A stretch of 64,000 nucleotides of DNA from Leisingera sp. NJS204 (GTDB taxonomy: Bacteria > Pseudomonadota > Alphaproteobacteria > Rhodobacterales > Rhodobacteraceae). The DNA is taken from contig NZ_CP035417.1 in assembly GCF_004123675.1 (NCBI RefSeq), positions 3,029,501-3,093,500 on the forward strand. Reading direction: 5' to 3'. A program made the translations under genes and the position numbers. The notes below the pieces were generated by a model. The model saw only the letters and a list, made by a program, of their open reading frames with translations. It ran no database searches and was not told the origin of the DNA. Shown piece by piece: positions 55,969 to 64,000 of the stretch (the stretch's first letter is position 1; each line of letters starts with the position of its first letter).

Positions 55969-57846
55969 TCAGTGCTCCATGGTCAGGGATTGATAGATTT
56001 CCGGCAAGGCGCGCGGCAGCCGGGCCGGGTCGGGCAAGAGAGTAAAGCCGGCACGGCCAAAGATGCGGGCAAACCAGTCCTGCCCGTCGGCGTCGATCAC
56101 CACGCCATGCACCGACTGGCCCAGGGCGCGGGCCTCGCGCACCGCCATTCGGCTGTCCTCAATGCCGTGCACGCCTTCGTAATGGTCCAGATCATTGGGC
56201 TTGCCGTCCGTGATGACCAGCAGCAGGCGGCGCTCGGCGCCTTCTGCTGACAGCTGGGCCGAGGCATGGCGGATCGCGGCGCCAAGCCGGGTGTAGTGGC
56301 CGGGTTTGAAGCCGCCGATGCGGGCGGTGACCGCCTCGGACATCCCGTCCTCGAAGCCTTTGGCGCGGGTCAGGAACACCCGGTCGCGGCGCAGGGAGGA
56401 AAACCCCCAAATGCCCAGCCGGTCCCCCGCGGTGGCAATGCCGCCTGCCAGCGCCGCAAGCGACTCGCGCGCGGTCTCAATCACCGGGCGGTCGCCGACC
56501 GTGGCCTCGGTGGATCGCGAGCAGTCCATCAGCACTGCCACGCTCAGGTCGCGGGCCATCGGGCGGCTGGCTTGCCAGACCCGGTCGCTGCCCTGCTGGC
56601 CGCAGGCCAGATCGACATGGGATTTCACCACCGCTTCCAGATCCAGCTCGTCGCCGTCCAGCTGCCGCGGCAGCATCACCCGGCGCGGGTGCAGCGGTGC
56701 GAACTGGCGGCGCACCCGGGCAACCAGCCTGGGGTCTGGCAGAAAGCTGTCGGCGGGCTTGCCCTCGGCCTCCAGCACACAGGTGTGATCAGGCATGTGC
56801 TTGCCCAGGCGGTGGTTCCATTCGGGATAGGTGAACTGCCCCGCCAGCCGTTCGTGTTCGGCGTCCTGCGGCGACAGGTCCAGCGAGATCCGAAGGCGCG
56901 AGGCAGCCCGCTTCATATGCTGCGAGAGGGTGAGATTGTCCTGATCCTCTGCCGCTTTCTGGGCGTTCTCGTTATCGTCGTCATCCACCATCCGGTTGAT
57001 ATTCAGGCTTTCAGCCCAGGACAGGATGGATTCAAACCGGTGGACGATGAAGCTGTCCTTGCGGGTGGTCTGGTCCTGATCCTGCCGCTTGGCCGTTTTG
57101 CGGGTGGAGACGGCGAGGCCGGGGGTTTTCATCTCTTCCGCCTCAGGCGCTGCCCCCCTGCCCGCCTGCGGAACTGGCAGGCGCAGCCAGAAAGGCACCG
57201 GCTGATAGGTCCGGTAGCCGCGCGGTTCGGTGCAGGTGCAGGGTTCGGCGATCCGGCAGTCGGAACCGATCTGATCCAGCACCATCCGTTCAATCCGCGC
57301 CTCGGACCGCGGCAGGCCGCTGCGCTTGCGGGTCTCGGCCATATGGGCGCAGAACGCCCCATAGGCAGACCGCAGCCCCGGACAGGCGGCAAACACCCGA
57401 TCGGCTGCGCGGGCATTGGCCGCGATCTCCAGCTGGTCGGCCTGATAGCGGTCCTCGTTGCGTTCCGGCAGGTCTATCGTGGCGGCCATCGCCGCCAGCC
57501 ACAGATAGGCCTTGCGGTTCAGCGCCCTGCTGGGAAAGGCAGCCATTTCCGGCGGCAGGCGCAAGCGCTCGCCGTCGAAGCTGGCCATATGCGCCATCTC
57601 CCGCGGAGTGCCGATGCGGCGCAGCCGGTCCGGACGGTGGTCCGACAGCACCGAGGGCGCCGGTTGGATTTCCACGCCCCCGGCCCCGCCCAGCGCCCGG
57701 AACAGCGCTGCCAGGCTGGCGCGCATGTCCTCAAACCGGACGGTGTGTTCCGCTTCGTCCCCGGCGGCGCCGATCCGTGTGGCCATGCCATGCCACAGGT
57801 TGCCAACCGTTTCTTCGGGTTCCAGAAGGTCGAGAGCGTGGATCAT
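55969..57846 (-). CDS. norD: nitric oxide reductase activation protein NorD
   Basis: A 625-residue protein with a C-terminal von Willebrand A domain; the MIDAS motif is DCSRS in VLMDCSRSTEA (about 450-460), with later DGKPNDLDHYEG. The middle has a charged Asp/Asn-rich region (DDDDNENAQ). NorD works with the NorQ ATPase to insert non-haem iron into NorB. The start at 57846 is just beyond the norQ stop (57851), with a 4-bp gap. Confidence 0.88.
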   Translation of the reverse strand: MIHALDLLEPEETVGNLWHGMATRIGAAGDEAEHTVRFEDMRASLAALFRALGGAGGVEIQPAPSVLSDHRPDRLRRIGTPREMAHMASFDGERLRLPPEMAAFPSRALNRKAYLWLAAMAATIDLPERNEDRYQADQLEIAANARAADRVFAACPGLRSAYGAFCAHMAETRKRSGLPRSEARIERMVLDQIGSDCRIAEPCTCTEPRGYRTYQPVPFWLRLPVPQAGRGAAPEAEEMKTPGLAVSTRKTAKRQDQDQTTRKDSFIVHRFESILSWAESLNINRMVDDDDNENAQKAAEDQDNLTLSQHMKRAASRLRISLDLSPQDAEHERLAGQFTYPEWNHRLGKHMPDHTCVLEAEGKPADSFLPDPRLVARVRRQFAPLHPRRVMLPRQLDGDELDLEAVVKSHVDLACGQQGSDRVWQASRPMARDLSVAVLMDCSRSTEATVGDRPVIETARESLAALAGGIATAGDRLGIWGFSSLRRDRVFLTRAKGFEDGMSEAVTARIGGFKPGHYTRLGAAIRHASAQLSAEGAERRLLLVITDGKPNDLDHYEGVHGIEDSRMAVREARALGQSVHGVVIDADGQDWFARIFGRAGFTLLPDPARLPRALPEIYQSLTMEH

Positions 57847-57850
57847 GGCA

Positions 57851-58645
57851 TCACCCGTAGACGCTGGCGGCAAGGTCGCGCAGCGCTTGGCTCACGTCAG
57901 CCTCGTCGCTGAGGGGTTCGATGATGGCGGCCTCTACCGCGCGCTCCACGCTCATGCCTTTGGCAATCAGCGTGGCGGCATAGATCAAGAGGCGGGTGGA
58001 AACCCCCTCCTCCAGGTCCATGCCCGACAGCTTGCGGATATGGCCCGCCAACCGCACCAGTGCGGCAGAGCGGTCCGCGTCCAGCCCGCTTTCAGACGCG
58101 ACCACGGCGGTTTCGGCAGTGGCTTCGGGGAAATCAAAGCTGATAGACAGGAACCGCTGCCGGGTCGAAGGTTTCAGCTTTTTCAGGATGTTCTGGTAGC
58201 CGGGGTTGTAGCTGGCGACCAGCATAAAGGGTTTGGGGGCTGACAGTTCTTCGCCCGTGCGGTCGATCACCAGGCGGCGGCGGTCGTCGGTCAAAGGGTG
58301 CAGCACCACGGCCACGTCTTTGCGCGCCTCAACCACTTCATCCAGGTAGCAGATGCCGCCCTCGCGCACGGCGCGGGTCAACGGCCCGTCGACCCAGACG
58401 GTTTCGCCGCCCTTCAGCAGGTAGCGCCCGATCAGGTCAGCGGCGGACAGGTCATCGTGGCAGGCAACGGTGTGCAGCGGCAGGCCCAGACGGGCTGCCA
58501 TATGTTCCACAAACCGCGTCTTGCCGCAGCCGGTCGGCCCCTTCAGAAGAAGGGGCAGACCGTTGGCTTGGGCCATCTCGAAGACGGTGCATTCATCGCC
58601 TGCGGGACGGTAGAAGGGCACGGAAGGCATGTTCATCGCATTCAT
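57851..58645 (-). CDS. norQ: MoxR-type AAA+ ATPase NorQ
   Basis: A 264-residue CbbQ/NorQ-family ATPase. Walker A is GPTGCGKTRF, Walker B ICYLDEV, and PFMLVASYNPGYQNILKKL is the usual sensor-1 region. With NorD it remodels NorCB during metallation. It lies 3 bp after norB. Confidence 0.9.
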   Translation of the reverse strand: MNAMNMPSVPFYRPAGDECTVFEMAQANGLPLLLKGPTGCGKTRFVEHMAARLGLPLHTVACHDDLSAADLIGRYLLKGGETVWVDGPLTRAVREGGICYLDEVVEARKDVAVVLHPLTDDRRRLVIDRTGEELSAPKPFMLVASYNPGYQNILKKLKPSTRQRFLSISFDFPEATAETAVVASESGLDADRSAALVRLAGHIRKLSGMDLEEGVSTRLLIYAATLIAKGMSVERAVEAAIIEPLSDEADVSQALRDLAASVYG

Positions 58646-58648
58646 GGC

Positions 58649-59992
58649 TTACTCTCCCGGTACGGCCGCGGGGCCGGGTTTGATGACTTCGCGGCGGACC
58701 ACGACGGTTGCGTAGATGAACAAGAGCGCGCCCAAAACCACCACCACGCCAGAGCCGAGACGCATCAGATAGAACAGTCCCAGCTGGTCCTGCACATCCA
58801 TGTAGTAGTCGCCGACAATGCGCTGCATGTGGGTCTGGATGGTGCCGGCAAAGGTCAGCACAAAGGTCATAAAGGCCATGCCGCCGGTCATCAGCCAGAA
58901 GGACGCCATGTTCAGCACCTGGTTATAGGGATCGCGGTTGCGCAGATGCGGCATCGCATAGGTGAACATCGCCAGGTTCATCGCCACATAGGCGCCGTAG
59001 AACGCGAGGTGCCCGTGGGCGGCGGTGATCTGGGTGCCGTGGGTATAGTAGTTCACCCCGTGCAGCGTGTGCAGGAAACCCCAGACGCCGGCGCCAAAGA
59101 AAGCCACGGTCGATGCACCCAGCGACCACAGCAGTGCGGCCTTGTTCGGGTGGTTCTTGCGGCCTTTCCAGACCATGACAAAGGCAAAGCTCATCATCGC
59201 GAAGAAGGGGATCACCTCAAGAGTTGAGAAGATAGAGCCGACCCACTGCCAGTAACCCGGTGTGCCGATCCAGAGGAAATGGTGGCCAGTGCCCAGGATG
59301 CCGGAGAACAGCGCCAGGGCAACGATGACATAGAGCCATTTTTCCACCACTTCGCGGTCCACACCGGTGAGTTTCAGCATCAGGTAACCAAGGATTGCGG
59401 CCATCACCAGTTCCCAGGTGGCTTCCACCCAGAGGTGCACAACAAACCACCAGTACATTTTATCAAGGCTGAGGTTGTCCGGGTTGATGAAGGCAAAGAC
59501 CCACAGCAAGGACAGCAGCCACAGGCCCATCAGCAGGATGTTGGTGATCGCGGTTTTGCGGCCCGCCAGCACGGTCAGCGAGATGTTCACGAGGAATATC
59601 ACCGCCGCGACAAGAATGCCGAACTTGACCCACAGGGGCTGTTCCAGGAACTCCCGCCCGCCGTGGATGCCCACGAGGTAAGAGCCGACCGCGCCCAGAG
59701 TGCCGACGACAAGAATGGCCAGCTGGATATAGGCGAGTTTCACCGAGAAAATCTCGCGTTCGGACTCCTCGGGGATCAGGTAATAGGCGGCGCCGAAGAA
59801 GCCCAGCAGCAGCCAGACAATCAGCGCGTTGGTATGCAGCATGCGCACGATGTTGAAGGGCAGCAGCTCGCTCAGCGTGTTGGGCCAGACATAGATCCAG
59901 CCCGCCAAAAGCCCGCCAAGGACCTGGATTGCAAACAGGCCCATTGCCACCATGAAATAGGCATAGGCCACCTTTTGTGATTGATACTTCAT
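58649..59992 (-). CDS. norB: nitric oxide reductase catalytic subunit NorB
   Basis: A 447-residue haem-copper-type oxidoreductase with 12 predicted membrane segments. It reduces NO to N2O at a haem b3/FeB centre in the inner membrane. Histidine ligands are in VRMLHTNALIVWLL, VVHLWVEATWE (with the NorB Glu) and GTGHHFLWIG. Length is that of the cNOR catalytic subunit. It takes electrons from NorC, encoded upstream. Confidence 0.93.
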   Translation of the reverse strand: MKYQSQKVAYAYFMVAMGLFAIQVLGGLLAGWIYVWPNTLSELLPFNIVRMLHTNALIVWLLLGFFGAAYYLIPEESEREIFSVKLAYIQLAILVVGTLGAVGSYLVGIHGGREFLEQPLWVKFGILVAAVIFLVNISLTVLAGRKTAITNILLMGLWLLSLLWVFAFINPDNLSLDKMYWWFVVHLWVEATWELVMAAILGYLMLKLTGVDREVVEKWLYVIVALALFSGILGTGHHFLWIGTPGYWQWVGSIFSTLEVIPFFAMMSFAFVMVWKGRKNHPNKAALLWSLGASTVAFFGAGVWGFLHTLHGVNYYTHGTQITAAHGHLAFYGAYVAMNLAMFTYAMPHLRNRDPYNQVLNMASFWLMTGGMAFMTFVLTFAGTIQTHMQRIVGDYYMDVQDQLGLFYLMRLGSGVVVVLGALLFIYATVVVRREVIKPGPAAVPGE

Positions 59993-60004
59993 TGTTTTTC
60001 TCCC

Positions 60005-60457
60005 TCAGCCCGCGTCATTCGGAGGCCAGTTCTGGGTATCGGTCTGATCCGCCCAGCGCAGGAATTCAGAAAGGCCGCGCATTTCTTCCTCGGTGATCTC
60101 GAAATGCGGCATCTGGCGGCGGCCCTCGACACCGGACGGCTGGGCTTCCATCCAGCCGTTCAGCATTTCATAGGCGTCCTCGGGTTCGTCCAGCACGCCC
60201 CAGCGGGTCATTACGTTGCCGACTTCAGGGGCGAAATAAGCGCCCTCGCCATGCAGGGTGTGACAGTTGATGCAGGAGTGACGCTCCCACACATGTTTTC
60301 CCAGCCGCACCGCGTCGGTCAGTTCCATGCCAGCAGTGGAGGTCTTGACGATGTAGCGGTGGCTGTGCGCGGTCATGGCCACGAACACGACAACGAAGAA
60401 CAAGGAGCCCCCGTAGAACACGTTCCTGGCCCGCGACTTGGTAAGTATCTCTGACAT
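60005..60457 (-). CDS. norC: nitric oxide reductase cytochrome c subunit NorC
   Basis: A 150-residue membrane-anchored cytochrome c. One N-terminal membrane segment (about 13-30) precedes the haem site CINCH (in HSCINCHTLHGEGAYFAP); Met in RRQMPHF is the probable axial ligand. First gene of the nor operon, transcribed leftward from the Fnr/Nnr-type box at 60519-60532. Confidence 0.93.
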   Translation of the reverse strand: MSEILTKSRARNVFYGGSLFFVVVFVAMTAHSHRYIVKTSTAGMELTDAVRLGKHVWERHSCINCHTLHGEGAYFAPEVGNVMTRWGVLDEPEDAYEMLNGWMEAQPSGVEGRRQMPHFEITEEEMRGLSEFLRWADQTDTQNWPPNDAG

Positions 60458-60518
60458 ATCGCGGTCCTGAGTACAGTTGCGGATAGGGTCTGCCTAAACC
60501 CGCGCACCGCCGCGTATG

Positions 60519-60532
60519 TTGTTAAAGCGCAA
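60519..60532. promoter_or_regulatory. Crp/Fnr-type (Nnr) box between norC and the DUF1858 gene
   Basis: TTGTTAAAGCGCAA on the plus strand, i.e. TTGCG-CTTT-AACAA read toward norC. It has the TTG-N8-CAA form and matches most of the TTGCG(N4)CxCAA-type NnrR site known from Rhodobacter. It is 62 bp from the norC start and 50 bp from the DUF1858 start, so it may serve both directions. Confidence 0.6.
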
Positions 60533-60581
60533 AGACCGGACCCATTGCTGCACGCAAGATGCAAGAAAAGGAGGACACGCC

Positions 60582-60794
60582 ATGCGACGCCCCGATTTCG
60601 ACAACCCGGATTTGCCCCTGGCAGACCTGTTTCACCACTGGCCCGCCTGCGCGGCCGAGTTCATGCGCCGCCAGATGATCTGCCCCGGCTGCCCGATCGC
60701 CCCCTTTCACACGCTGATCGATGCCTGCGGCGAATACGGGCTGGAGGAGATGGATTTCCGGGAGCAGTTGCGGGGAATGATAGGAGCCAAGTAA
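60582..60794 (+). CDS. DUF1858 domain protein, divergent from nor
   Basis: A 70-residue protein with CPGCP and the pattern of DUF1858 (FHHWPACAAEFMRRQMICPGCP, then acidic helix). Such small proteins occur near denitrification and nitrosative-stress genes and may have a redox-active or iron-related cysteine pair. AAAGGAGG precedes the ATG. Shares the Crp/Fnr-type box with the nor operon. Confidence 0.8.
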   Translation: MRRPDFDNPDLPLADLFHHWPACAAEFMRRQMICPGCPIAPFHTLIDACGEYGLEEMDFREQLRGMIGAK

Positions 60795-60970
60795 AACTAT
60801 TTGCAAGATATCGCTGCAGCTCTCTTGCAATCATGGATCGCATACCCCATCTCGGTCCAGCAAAGCTTCTTCTTAGACCTTCTGTTTCCTAACGGCCCCA
60901 GTTGTTCCTATGTCGACACTGGGCCGGGCTATCGCGTGTTGCGGATAGCATTTATCAAGGAGACGACACG

Positions 60971-61177
60971 ATGGCCAATGGCACCGTGAAATGGTTCAAC
61001 TCGCAAAAAGGTTTTGGTTTCATCGCGCCCGAGCAGGGATCGCGGGACATCTTTGTCCACATTTCCGCTTTGGAACGCGCTGGCATCCAGCAGCTTGACG
61101 ATGGCCAAGCCGTGACTTTCGACATCGAAAGCGGCCGCGACGGACGTGAGTCCGCCAGCAATCTTGCACTTGCGTAA
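60971..61177 (+). CDS. cspA: CspA-family cold-shock protein
   Basis: A 68-residue single cold-shock domain. It has [16 protein letters not shown] (RNP1) and DIFVHIS (RNP2), which bind single-stranded RNA or DNA. The 5' region from 60795 (176 bp) is long, as is usual for cold-shock mRNAs whose leader regulates translation. AAGGAGA is at 60959-60965, and a hairpin follows the stop. Confidence 0.93.
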   Translation: MANGTVKWFNSQKGFGFIAPEQGSRDIFVHISALERAGIQQLDDGQAVTFDIESGRDGRESASNLALA

Positions 61178-61201
61178 GCCATTGCAGGCATGAAACTATT
61201 G

Positions 61202-61230
61202 ACGGGAGCATTCTTGCGATGCCCCCGTTT
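61202..61230 (+). terminator. intrinsic terminator after the cold-shock gene
   Basis: ACGGGAGCAT (61202-61211) and ATGCCCCCGT (61219-61228) form a 10-bp stem with one A-C mismatch and a 7-nt loop; TTT follows. Confidence 0.65.
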
Positions 61231-61321
61231 CCTGCATCTGCCCTGTTTAAACTGCAGATGCGGTTCTCTTCCAAAAATTACCGAAAGAACAATCTTGATA
61301 GAAATCTCTTGGGGTTCTCCC

Positions 61322-61552
61322 ATGACCATTTTCCTGCCCTCGGAAGGCCGGACACAAAAAATCTCGACGATTGAACAAGCCCACTTCTGGCTGCAGAAAG
61401 CCTGGCCGGTTTCCGATCGCAACAGAAACATTGCGCTTGAGAAAATTGATGCCGTCATGGACTGTCTCGCCCCCGTCGGCGCCGCACGCGCAGCTTTCCT
61501 CTCTGCTGTTGACACTGCTGGGTTTCAAACGGACTCCCGCACCGCCGCTTAG
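61322..61552 (+). CDS. DUF982 domain-containing protein
   Basis: A 76-residue cytoplasmic protein. Its pattern (a Trp-containing helix, then a repeated Ala/Arg-rich helix ending ARAAFLSAVDTAGF) matches the DUF982 family common in alphaproteobacteria, with no known function. It follows the cold-shock gene's terminator and has its own ATG at 61322 (CTCCCATG context, weak ribosome site). Confidence 0.65.
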   Translation: MTIFLPSEGRTQKISTIEQAHFWLQKAWPVSDRNRNIALEKIDAVMDCLAPVGAARAAFLSAVDTAGFQTDSRTAA

Positions 61553-61664
61553 ACCGCCGCGCCTTACTCATCCGGTCCCTGCCGCACTTGAGAGACAAAA
61601 TATACTGAACGTTCGTCCGCTAAAATAAATCCTGCCCCGGAATCAATCCAGTTAGAGTGACCAG

Positions 61665-61862
61665 ATGACCAAGCTAAACATCGAAGAATTGGGCCTGGCC
61701 GGTCTGTCCCGCAAGGAAACAGCGATCGAAAAGACCTCACGTGCAGCGCGTGAAATCCTCGACGACGAAAACGAGCTTCGGCGCAGAAAAATTGAGCGTC
61801 TTAAACGGACCCGGCTTCAATATGAGCACGGTAGTCAGCAGCCCGAAGACACTCAGCAATAA
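61665..61862 (+). CDS. small charged hypothetical protein
   Basis: 65 residues, highly charged (Glu/Arg/Lys-rich), helical, no membrane segment or cysteine. No family is recognised. The reading frame is uninterrupted with an ATG at 61665, but there is no strong ribosome site. It could be a small DNA- or RNA-associated protein; a chance frame is also possible. Confidence 0.5.
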   Translation: MTKLNIEELGLAGLSRKETAIEKTSRAAREILDDENELRRRKIERLKRTRLQYEHGSQQPEDTQQ

Positions 61863-62073
61863 TAACACCGGCCAAGAAGTATCGTGCCTGCTGAACACCG
61901 GGCATAGCCTGCCCGCAGGCCGGCCAGGCGGCAATCGCAGCGAATGGCTTGTGCAGTTTCTGTGTGCAACGTGTGCCTGCGCATCAAGGAAACCTGCCCC
62001 GCTTGGCGTTCCGGCCTCTTGCCCTAATAGTTACCTGCTGCCAGCGGGACACCTCCCGGTCTTTCAGCCGCCC

Positions 62074-62769
62074 CTACCCCTGTGCGCCGCTCAGGACCAC
62101 CAGCCGGTGCGGGTCGGTGACAACAATATGCTTGCGGGTGGAGTGAACGATGCCGTCCTTTTCCCAGGCCGACAGCAGGCGGCTGACGGTGTGCAGCGTG
62201 GTGCCGGTCATCTCCGAGATATTGCGGCGGGTCACTGGAAAAGCGATCTCGATCCCTTCCTCCACCTTGCGGCCCGACTGGGTCACCATCCGCAAAAGCG
62301 CTGCCGCCACCCGTTGCTCCACTGCTTGCGTCGCCAGTTCGGTGATCCTTGTCTGCATCTCCCCCAGGCGCTGGCCCAGGGTGCTGTAGCTTTCGGTGGC
62401 AAAGCCCTGGTACTTGGCGGTGAACTCAGCCCACAGCCGCACCGGCCAGGACAGCGCCAGCGATTCCGAAGCCGCCACAGCCGTCGCCGGATAGGTGTCG
62501 CGGTTCAGCGCGGGCGCTATGCCGAACAACTGGCCCGGCGAGATATGCAGCGCGATGATCTGCTCGCCGCCTTCGGTGGTTTTCACAACACGGATGTAGC
62601 CGTCCAGCAGCAGGTGGAAGCGGTCGGCGTCATGGCCTTCGTGAAAAACCTCATTGCCCTCGTCATAGCGCCTGGGCAGGGCTTGATCGAGGATCTCGCG
62701 GATCTGGCCGCGCTCCAGGAGGTTGAAGGGCGGCAGCCCGGTCAGGAGGCTTTCGTCGAGCTTGGACAA
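62074..62769 (-). CDS. nnrR: Crp/Fnr-family regulator, NnrR-like
   Basis: A 231-residue regulator: cNMP-binding-like domain (about 15-145, with EGNEVFHEGHDADRF) and C-terminal winged helix (about 160-225; TRRNISEMTGTTLHTVSRLLSAWEKDG). It lacks the N-terminal cysteine cluster of Fnr, as expected of NO-sensing Nnr proteins, which control nor and related denitrification genes. The location near nor and nnrS supports the name. A TTG-N8-CAA box lies 16 bp before its start codon. Confidence 0.75.
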   Translation of the reverse strand: MSKLDESLLTGLPPFNLLERGQIREILDQALPRRYDEGNEVFHEGHDADRFHLLLDGYIRVVKTTEGGEQIIALHISPGQLFGIAPALNRDTYPATAVAASESLALSWPVRLWAEFTAKYQGFATESYSTLGQRLGEMQTRITELATQAVEQRVAAALLRMVTQSGRKVEEGIEIAFPVTRRNISEMTGTTLHTVSRLLSAWEKDGIVHSTRKHIVVTDPHRLVVLSGAQG

Positions 62770-62784
62770 GAATGCACCGCAAGT

Positions 62785-62798
62785 TTGCTGAAGGACAA
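62785..62798. promoter_or_regulatory. candidate Nnr-type box upstream of nnrR
   Basis: TTGCTGAAGGACAA, a TTG-N8-CAA site 16 bp before the nnrR start codon. It could mediate autoregulation. Weaker than the box at 60519-60532, as it lacks the TTGCG half. Confidence 0.35.
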
Positions 62799-62953
62799 AG
62801 AGATGACCCCGCCGTTATCGCATAGTGACGCCAGAGGAAACAACCGTGCGGGAAAAACGGGAACCCGGATCCGGGGGAGCCTCCCTCCCCCCTGCCTGCC
62901 GGTGCTGATCCACGGGGTTCGGCGAAAGATTGCGTCCCTTGCGCCGAACCGGC

Positions 62954-62988
62954 GGGCGGCACCTGACCAGTGCCGCCCGTCTTTCTTT
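62954..62988 (+). terminator. terminator-like hairpin in the nnrS leader
   Basis: GGGCGGCAC (62954-62962) and GTGCCGCCC (62970-62978) form a perfect 9-bp stem with a 7-nt loop, followed by GTCTTTCTTT. It lies 22 nt before the nnrS start codon; a further 9-bp stem, GGTTCGGCG/CGCCGAACC, lies just upstream. It may attenuate nnrS transcription. Confidence 0.5.
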
Positions 62989-63010
62989 GATTGGACACTT
63001 GGAGGCCGAA

Positions 63011-64000
63011 ATGGCTGCGCGAACCGACTATTCTGGACCCGTCCTTTTTTCCTTTGGCTTCAGGCCGTTCTTTCTTGGGGCCTGCCTGTTTGCCCTGCTG
63101 GCGATCCCCGCCTGGCTGCTGATCTGGCAGGGCACGCTGGAGTACAGCGGGCCGTTTCTGCCAACCGACTGGCACATTCATGAGATGATCTTTGGCTACG
63201 GCGCGGCGGTCGTGGCGGGTTTCCTGTTCACCGCAGTGCCCAACTGGACCGGGCGGATGCCTGCGCGCGGCTGGCCGCTGGCGCTGCTTTCAGGCCTTTG
63301 GCTGCTGGGCCGGATCGCCGCTGCCGGCTGGCTGGGGCTGTCGGCGCTTGGGGTGATGGTTGCGGACTGCGCCTTTCTGGCCGCTGTGGTTGTGATGATC
63401 GCGCGCGAAATCATCGCGGGTGAAAACTGGCGCAACCTCAAGGTTCTGGTGCCGATCACCCTGCTGGGCCTGGCCAATGCCTGCTTCCATATTGAGGCGA
63501 TGACCGAGGGGGCGGCTGATATCTCGCGCCGTTTGGGAATTGCCGTGCTGATCTTTCTGATCATGCTGATCGGCGGGCGGATCATCCCCAGTTTCACCCG
63601 CAATTGGCTGGCCAAGAACGGCGCAGAGAAGATGCCGGTGCCATTCGGCAAATTCGATGCCGTGACCCTCGCGTCGGGTGCTGCCGCTTTGCTCGCCTGG
63701 ACCGCAGCGCCCTGGGCTGCCGTCAGCGGTGTGCTGCTATTGGCAGCCGGGCTGCTGCACGTCCTGCGATTGGCACGCTGGTGCGGGCTGGCCAGCCTGG
63801 GTGAGCCGCTGCTGTTCATGCTGCATGCGGCCTATGCGCTGGTGCCTGCAGGGCTGATCGCCGCCGCGGCAGTGCCATTTGGCTTGCTCGAACCCGCCGC
63901 AGCCGCGCATATTCTGGGTATCGGTGCTGTTGGCGGCATGACATTGGCCGTCATGATGCGCGCCACCATGGGTCACAGCGGCCGGCCGCTGGTTGCAGGC
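63011..64000 (+). CDS. nnrS: NnrS family protein, N-terminal part (cut by window edge)
   Basis: 330 residues are present; the rest lies beyond the right edge. It is a polytopic haem-copper membrane protein of the NnrS family (up to 12 membrane segments), with LFSFGFRPFFLGACLFA, HIHEMIFGYGAAVVAGFLFTAVPNW and GGRIIPSFTRNWL as conserved motifs. It eases nitrosative stress during NO exposure. GGAGG precedes ATG 63011. Divergent from nnrR. Confidence 0.9.
   Translation, partial: MAARTDYSGPVLFSFGFRPFFLGACLFALLAIPAWLLIWQGTLEYSGPFLPTDWHIHEMIFGYGAAVVAGFLFTAVPNWTGRMPARGWPLALLSGLWLLGRIAAAGWLGLSALGVMVADCAFLAAVVVMIAREIIAGENWRNLKVLVPITLLGLANACFHIEAMTEGAADISRRLGIAVLIFLIMLIGGRIIPSFTRNWLAKNGAEKMPVPFGKFDAVTLASGAAALLAWTAAPWAAVSGVLLLAAGLLHVLRLARWCGLASLGEPLLFMLHAAYALVPAGLIAAAAVPFGLLEPAAAAHILGIGAVGGMTLAVMMRATMGHSGRPLVAG

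Noticed and set aside
56266-57912. A 548-residue open frame antisense to norD
   Set aside because: Shadow frame; norD is supported by its von Willebrand domain and operon context.
61741-63183. A 480-residue open frame spanning the small charged gene, nnrR antisense and the nnrS leader
   Set aside because: It overlaps two well-supported genes on different strands and has no domain pattern.

Overview
The window looks like chromosomal DNA from an alphaproteobacterium of the Rhodobacterales, roseobacter group (Leisingera/Phaeobacter/Ruegeria-like). This is inferred from the high G+C content, dense operons with 4-bp overlaps, the norCBQD operon with two small membrane genes and an nnrR/nnrS neighbourhood, and a glycerol ABC transporter of the glpSTPQV type. 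I recognise no tRNA, rRNA, CRISPR array, insertion sequence or replication origin.

Layout. 0-4 kb: a cut-off glutamine-synthetase-family gene divergent from an IclR regulator with a palindromic operator candidate, a small secreted protein, a GAPDH paralogue, and a membrane protein paired with a winged-helix regulator. 4.5-9.9 kb: tamA-tamB, the outer-membrane translocation and assembly module. 9.9-10.9 kb: glucokinase. 11-39 kb: a large surface-polysaccharide locus. It holds six glycosyltransferases, an O-antigen-ligase/polymerase-like membrane protein, a Wzx-type flippase, a Wzz-type chain-length protein, a BY-kinase-like ATPase lacking both the Walker lysine and any tyrosine, and an ExoY-type initiating sugar transferase.

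Nested inside that locus (15.8-32.8 kb) is a co-directional, mostly overlapping gene set: a 2141-residue KS-AT-KR-DH-ACP-TE polyketide synthase, a glycosyltransferase, a 1524-residue formyltransferase/split-adenylation/thiolation protein with a luciferase-like monooxygenase inserted inside the adenylation domain, a phosphopantetheinyl transferase, two tandem SGNH-like proteins (the second fused to a glycoside-hydrolase-like domain) and another glycosyltransferase. Together these suggest a formylated or N-oxidised, glycosylated polyketide-amino acid product, or an acyl decoration of the exopolysaccharide. A terminator-like hairpin with alternative pairings lies just 27 nt before the PKS start codon. 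This set is the best candidate for an undescribed system.

39-46 kb: an AraC regulator, an orphan DgoK-like kinase, a TIGR03084-type metal-binding protein, a phosphotransferase, a glycine-rich repeat protein with a duplicated end module, and an RNA methyltransferase. 46.9-52.9 kb: glycerol ABC transporter (glpV-S-T-P-Q plus a DUF2160 membrane protein). 53.2-55.4 kb: a BlaI-M56 metallopeptidase pair and an EF-hand secreted protein. 55.5-64 kb: nitric oxide reductase operon norCBQD plus two small membrane genes, divergent from a DUF1858 gene over a Crp/Fnr-type box, then cspA, a DUF982 gene, the Nnr-type regulator and nnrS (cut off by the window end). Two copies of a 136-bp palindromic intergenic repeat lie between convergent genes at 32.9 and 41.7 kb.
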